From Oscillospiraceae bacterium (GTDB lineage Bacteria > Bacillota > Clostridia > Oscillospirales > QAMX01), in assembly GCA_015067705.1 (NCBI GenBank), contig SVLW01000019.1:1-36784 (forward strand): a stretch of 36,784 nucleotides of DNA, in the 5' to 3' direction. The notes below the pieces were generated by a model, which did not search any database, was not told the origin of the DNA, and worked only from the letters and a program-made list of their open reading frames with translations. The translations under genes and the position numbers were made by a program. Shown here piece after piece: positions 34,524-36,784 of the stretch (its first letter is position 1; every line of letters begins with the position of its first letter).

Positions 34524-35210
34524 TCAGAAGGTTCGGCTGAGTGCCTGGAATTCCTCGCTGTCGCCGAAAAGCGAGGGCAGAATGGTGAGTCCTGCTTTCC
34601 CGCCCCGGCGGCCCTCGAGAAGTGCCAGGGACGGGGGTGCGTCCGCCCGGCGGCAGTAAAGCCGCAGGCGCTTGGGCTCGATATCATATTCCCGCATAGT
34701 GCACATGAGGTCGGCCAGACGATCCGGCGGATAGACCACGCAGAAGCGTCCGCCAAATTTCAGAAGATAAGAGGCCGCCGCGCAGAGATCCGGAAGCGTA
34801 CAGCATTCCTCGGTTCTTGCGATGCGGGCGCCGGCATCCTCCGGCGGCACACTGCCGCCCACCGGCTGGTACGGCGGATTGGACACCACCACCTGATAGG
34901 CGGCGTGCTCCAGTTCCTCTCTTGCGGTGCGCAGATCGATCTGTTTCACCTGCATCCGGTGGGTAAGCCCCGCGCGGGCGATATTGCGGGCGGCCTTTTC
35001 TGCGGCGTCGGGACGGATCTCCACGCCGTCATAGTCCGCCTGCCCCTCCCGCAGCGCCATTAAGAGCATCACGGCTCCCGCGCCGCAGCCCAGGTCACAG
35101 ACCCTGCCCTTTACCGGCAGGGCAAAATTGGCAAGCAGCACACTGTCTGTGCCGATTGCCAGAATATCCTGTTCGTATTCGATTCCGTTTCCCAGATCGG
35201 CAGTACGCAT
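34524..35210 (-). CDS. tRNA1(Val) (adenine-37-N6)-methyltransferase-like protein (TrmN6/YfiC family)
   Basis: 228 residues with a class I SAM-dependent fold: the AdoMet loop CDLGCGAGAVMLLMA (38-52), the acidic end of strand 2 (GVEIRP) and the N6-adenine/amino motif NPPY (about 110-113). The order of motifs and the N-terminal YEQDILAIGTDSVLLANF match TrmN6. The start ATG at 35210 follows GGAGAG. It likely methylates adenine in tRNA, or less likely in another RNA or protein. It lies 37 bases upstream of mutL and downstream of the ferredoxin gene. Confidence 0.88.
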   Translation of the reverse strand: MRTADLGNGIEYEQDILAIGTDSVLLANFALPVKGRVCDLGCGAGAVMLLMALREGQADYDGVEIRPDAAEKAARNIARAGLTHRMQVKQIDLRTAREELEHAAYQVVVSNPPYQPVGGSVPPEDAGARIARTEECCTLPDLCAAASYLLKFGGRFCVVYPPDRLADLMCTMREYDIEPKRLRLYCRRADAPPSLALLEGRRGGKAGLTILPSLFGDSEEFQALSRTF

Positions 35211-35228
35211 AGACTCTCCGGATAATCG

Positions 35229-35277
35229 CAGAGCCCTCTTTCATATCAGACATCCGCTGACACGAAACAGGGCTCTG
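35229..35277 (-). repeat. Nested inverted repeat between ferredoxin and methyltransferase genes
   Basis: CAGAGCCCT (35229-35237) mirrors AGGGCTCTG (35269-35277), enclosing a smaller TCAG/CTGA hairpin. On the minus strand it has no good T tract, so it may be a partial terminator, attenuator or processing site. Confidence 0.5.
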
Positions 35278-35294
35278 TTCATTTTGGTTTTGAA

Positions 35295-35465
35295 TTACTC
35301 AGCCTTGGGAGCTTCCACCGGGCAAACGCCTGCGCATGCACCGCAGTCGATGCACAGATCAGCGTCGATCACATACTTGTCATCGCCAGCAGAGATAGCG
35401 GAAACCGGGCACTCGCTCTCGCATGCGCCGCAGCTGATGCAATCTGCAGAAATCTTATAAGCCAT
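35295..35465 (-). CDS. 2[4Fe-4S] ferredoxin
   Basis: 56 residues, the usual clostridial ferredoxin size. Two complete cluster motifs: CISCGACESECP (9-20) and CIDCGACAGVCP (38-49), each CxxCxxCxxxCP. The ends are MAYKISAD and VEAPKAE. It is a low-potential cytoplasmic electron carrier for pyruvate:ferredoxin oxidoreductase, hydrogenase and similar enzymes of anaerobes. The ATG follows GGAGGTG, with a promoter about 30 bases further up. It supports an anaerobic host. Confidence 0.97.
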   Translation of the reverse strand: MAYKISADCISCGACESECPVSAISAGDDKYVIDADLCIDCGACAGVCPVEAPKAE

Positions 35466-35494
35466 ACTTGCACCTCCTGAAAAATTACATATTC

Positions 35495-35522
35495 ATTATA
35501 GCATACGAAACCGGAAAAGCAA
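35495..35522 (-). promoter_or_regulatory. Promoter of the ferredoxin gene
   Basis: On the minus strand: -35 TTGCTT (35522-35517), 16-bp spacer, -10 TATAAT (35500-35495). Confidence 0.7.
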
Positions 35523-35614
35523 GTCCTTTTCTAGAAATCTGGTGAAAATATCACAAGCAAAATCCACACGGAATCAGACCGCTTCGGCAGTTCTGACAGA
35601 GAAAGAAAATTTGA

Positions 35615-35633
35615 AAGTTTTTTCAAAAAACTT
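35615..35633. repeat. Perfect 9-bp palindrome upstream of the rpsT promoter
   Basis: AAGTTTTTT, C, AAAAAACTT. The arms end one base before the rpsT -35 box. It may act as an A/T-rich UP-like element, an operator, or a weak terminator for either strand. Confidence 0.5.
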
Positions 35634-35634
35634 A

Positions 35635-35663
35635 TTGCATTTTCCGCACATCGGTGCTATAAT
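35635..35663 (+). promoter_or_regulatory. Promoter of rpsT
   Basis: -35 TTGCAT (35635-35640), 17-bp spacer, -10 TATAAT (35658-35663). Confidence 0.78.
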
Positions 35664-35696
35664 ACTGCTTACTGATGAAAAAAAGGAGGTGGACAT

Positions 35697-35960
35697 ATGC
35701 CTAACATTAAGTCTGCTGAGAAAAGAGTCCGCGTTACTGCAACGAAGGCTTTGCAGAACAAGATGGCTAAATCGTCCCTCAAGACCGCTATAAAGAACTT
35801 CTACGCCACGATCGAGGCGGACCCTGCTAACGCTCAGGCTGCTTATAACGAGATCGCCTCCCGAATCGATGCTGCTTGCTCCGACGGTATTCTGCACAAG
35901 AATACTGCCGCAAGACGTAAGAGCTCTTTTGCTAAGGCCGCTGCAAAGGCTGCCAAGTAA
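35697..35960 (+). CDS. rpsT: 30S ribosomal protein S20
   Basis: 87 residues, basic and helical, with the S20 N-terminus MPNIKSAEKRVRVTATKA and the C-terminal GILHKNTAARRKSSFAKA. It binds 16S rRNA early in 30S assembly. A strong AAGGAGGTG lies six bases before the ATG. It stands alone with its own promoter and terminator. Codon choice is strongly biased (many GCT/AAG), as expected for a highly expressed gene. Confidence 0.98.
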   Translation: MPNIKSAEKRVRVTATKALQNKMAKSSLKTAIKNFYATIEADPANAQAAYNEIASRIDAACSDGILHKNTAARRKSSFAKAAAKAAK

Positions 35961-35993
35961 GAAGTCTGCCAGATTCTTTTTTCGGCGACTGAT

Positions 35994-36032
35994 AACAGGA
36001 CAGAGAATTCGTCACTCTTTGTCCTGTTTTTT
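35994..36032 (+). terminator. Terminator of rpsT
   Basis: AACAGGACA (35994-36002) mirrored by TGTCCTGTT (36020-36028), followed by TTTT. Confidence 0.88.
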
Positions 36033-36039
36033 ACTGCCC

Positions 36040-36082
36040 AAAAAGCCCGTTTGATGGTCTGTTCCATCAAACGGGCTTTTTT
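36040..36082 (-). terminator. Terminator of the P-type ATPase gene (symmetric)
   Basis: A 13-bp stem (36045-36057 with 36064-36076), A5 on the left and T6 on the right. It can act on both strands. Confidence 0.92.
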
Positions 36083-36784
36083 CATTTGTGATTTCGCATC
36101 GTGCGCATAGCGTTCAGGATAGCGAGCACGGATACGCCCACGTCGGCAAAGACCGCCAGCCACATCCCGGCATGGCCCATGGCCCCCAGGAGCAGCACCA
36201 GGAACTTCACGCCCAGGGCAAAGACAATGTTCTGCCGGACGATCCGACGAGTGCGGCGGGCAATGCGGATGGCTTCCGCCAGCTTTCGGGGATCATCGTC
36301 CATGAGCACCACGTCCGCCGCTTCAATTGCCGCGTCCGAGCCCAGCGCGCCCATGGCAATACCCACGTCGGCACAGCACAGCACCGGCGCGTCATTGATA
36401 CCGTCGCCCACAAAAGCAAGCGTCTGGCCGGGGACGCGGAGGTCATTCATCGCCTGCACCTTATCCTGCGGCAGCAGCTGGGCGTGTACATCCGTTATGC
36501 CCAACGCTTTGGCGACATCCTTCGCCGGTTCGGGATGATCACCGGTGAGGAGCGCCAGATGTGCGATACCGGTACGCTTCAGCAGGGAAATGGCCTCCGC
36601 CGCAGTGGGCTTGAGCATATCCGCCATCCGTATGCAGCCCAGATACTGCCCGTTACGCGCCACATGCACCAACGTGTAGTCGCCATGGGTGGCAGCAAGC
36701 TGCAGACCGAGCGATTGCATCAGTCGATCATTGCCAACATGCACCACGTCCCCATCCACCTGTGCCTTCACGCCATAGCCGGAA
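36082..36784 (-). CDS. Heavy-metal P-type ATPase (ZntA/CadA type), 3' part only
   Basis: The frame is open through the right edge, so the 5' part is missing; the GTG at 36771 is internal (SGYGVKAQVDG runs in from outside). Visible is the C-terminal ATP-binding and membrane part: LLTGDHPEPAKDVAKALGI, then the hinge GDGINDAPVL and ADVGIAMGALGSDAAIEAADVVLM, and the last two membrane helices with GVKFLVLLLGAMGHAGMWLAVFADVGVSVLAILNAMR. The Asp in ADVGVSVLAILN marks the Zn/Cd/Pb class rather than copper. The CPC motif and phosphorylation site are outside the window. It exports metal from the cytoplasm. Confidence 0.93.
   Translation of the reverse strand, partial: SGYGVKAQVDGDVVHVGNDRLMQSLGLQLAATHGDYTLVHVARNGQYLGCIRMADMLKPTAAEAISLLKRTGIAHLALLTGDHPEPAKDVAKALGITDVHAQLLPQDKVQAMNDLRVPGQTLAFVGDGINDAPVLCCADVGIAMGALGSDAAIEAADVVLMDDDPRKLAEAIRIARRTRRIVRQNIVFALGVKFLVLLLGAMGHAGMWLAVFADVGVSVLAILNAMRTMRNHK

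Overview
The window looks like chromosomal DNA from a GC-rich Clostridia-type Firmicute, most like an Oscillospiraceae/Ruminococcaceae gut anaerobe. The basis is two T-box leaders, SepF/YggT/DivIVA division genes, a GH3 NagZ lipoprotein, an ECF folate S-component, a small 2[4Fe-4S] ferredoxin, GGAGG ribosome binding sites and a T-box-controlled pheST pair. This placement is inference from gene content; no 16S rRNA gene is present.

Layout. (a) 1-281: the 5' part of a minus-strand T-box leader with a UAC (Tyr) specifier, serving a gene off the left edge. (b) 357-4538 (+): a likely carboxylate/sugar-acid catabolic operon (AEC permease, enolase-superfamily dehydratase, TIM-barrel isomerase, D-2-hydroxyacid dehydrogenase), then an APH-type kinase. 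(c) 5539-6720 (-): a MalY/PatB C-S lyase. (d) 6990-11520 (+): HD hydrolase, DUF1294 protein and a heterodimeric ABC exporter with one degenerate ATP site. (e) 11621-12237 (+): a gene-free stretch with its own promoter, many hairpins and a terminator-like hairpin, read here as an unrecognised large structured RNA of about 580 nt. (f) 12238-14052 (+): MarR regulator, flavoredoxin-like protein and alpha/beta hydrolase. (g) 16552-14093 (-): Gfo/Idh/MocA oxidoreductase, GNAT acetyltransferase and HAD hydrolase. (h) 16661-17161 (+): a small lipoprotein.

(i) 21112-17248 (-): T-box(Phe)-pheS-pheT. (j) 23161-21149 (-): nagZ and a folate-type ECF S-component. (k) 27478-23226 (-): PLP aminotransferase, trpS, a TagO/WecA-type transferase and an anchored unknown protein. 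(l) 35522-27551 (-): ferredoxin, a tRNA adenine methyltransferase-like gene, then mutL-miaA-hfq, a HlyD-like adaptor, yggS, sepF, yggT and divIVA, mostly overlapping or closely spaced. (m) rpsT (+) at 35697, and the 3' part of a Zn/Cd-type P-ATPase gene (-) running off the right edge.

Most of the window is ordinary core genome. The strongest unexplained signal is the structured non-coding unit in (e). Other points are the sugar-acid operon of unknown substrate with a palindrome inside its promoter, a 5 x 11-residue AT-rich repeat in the MutL linker, and the uncharacterised adaptor-like gene between hfq and the division genes. Several starts were moved from the longest frame to internal ATG, GTG or TTG codons because of ribosome-binding-site spacing; each case is explained in its entry.
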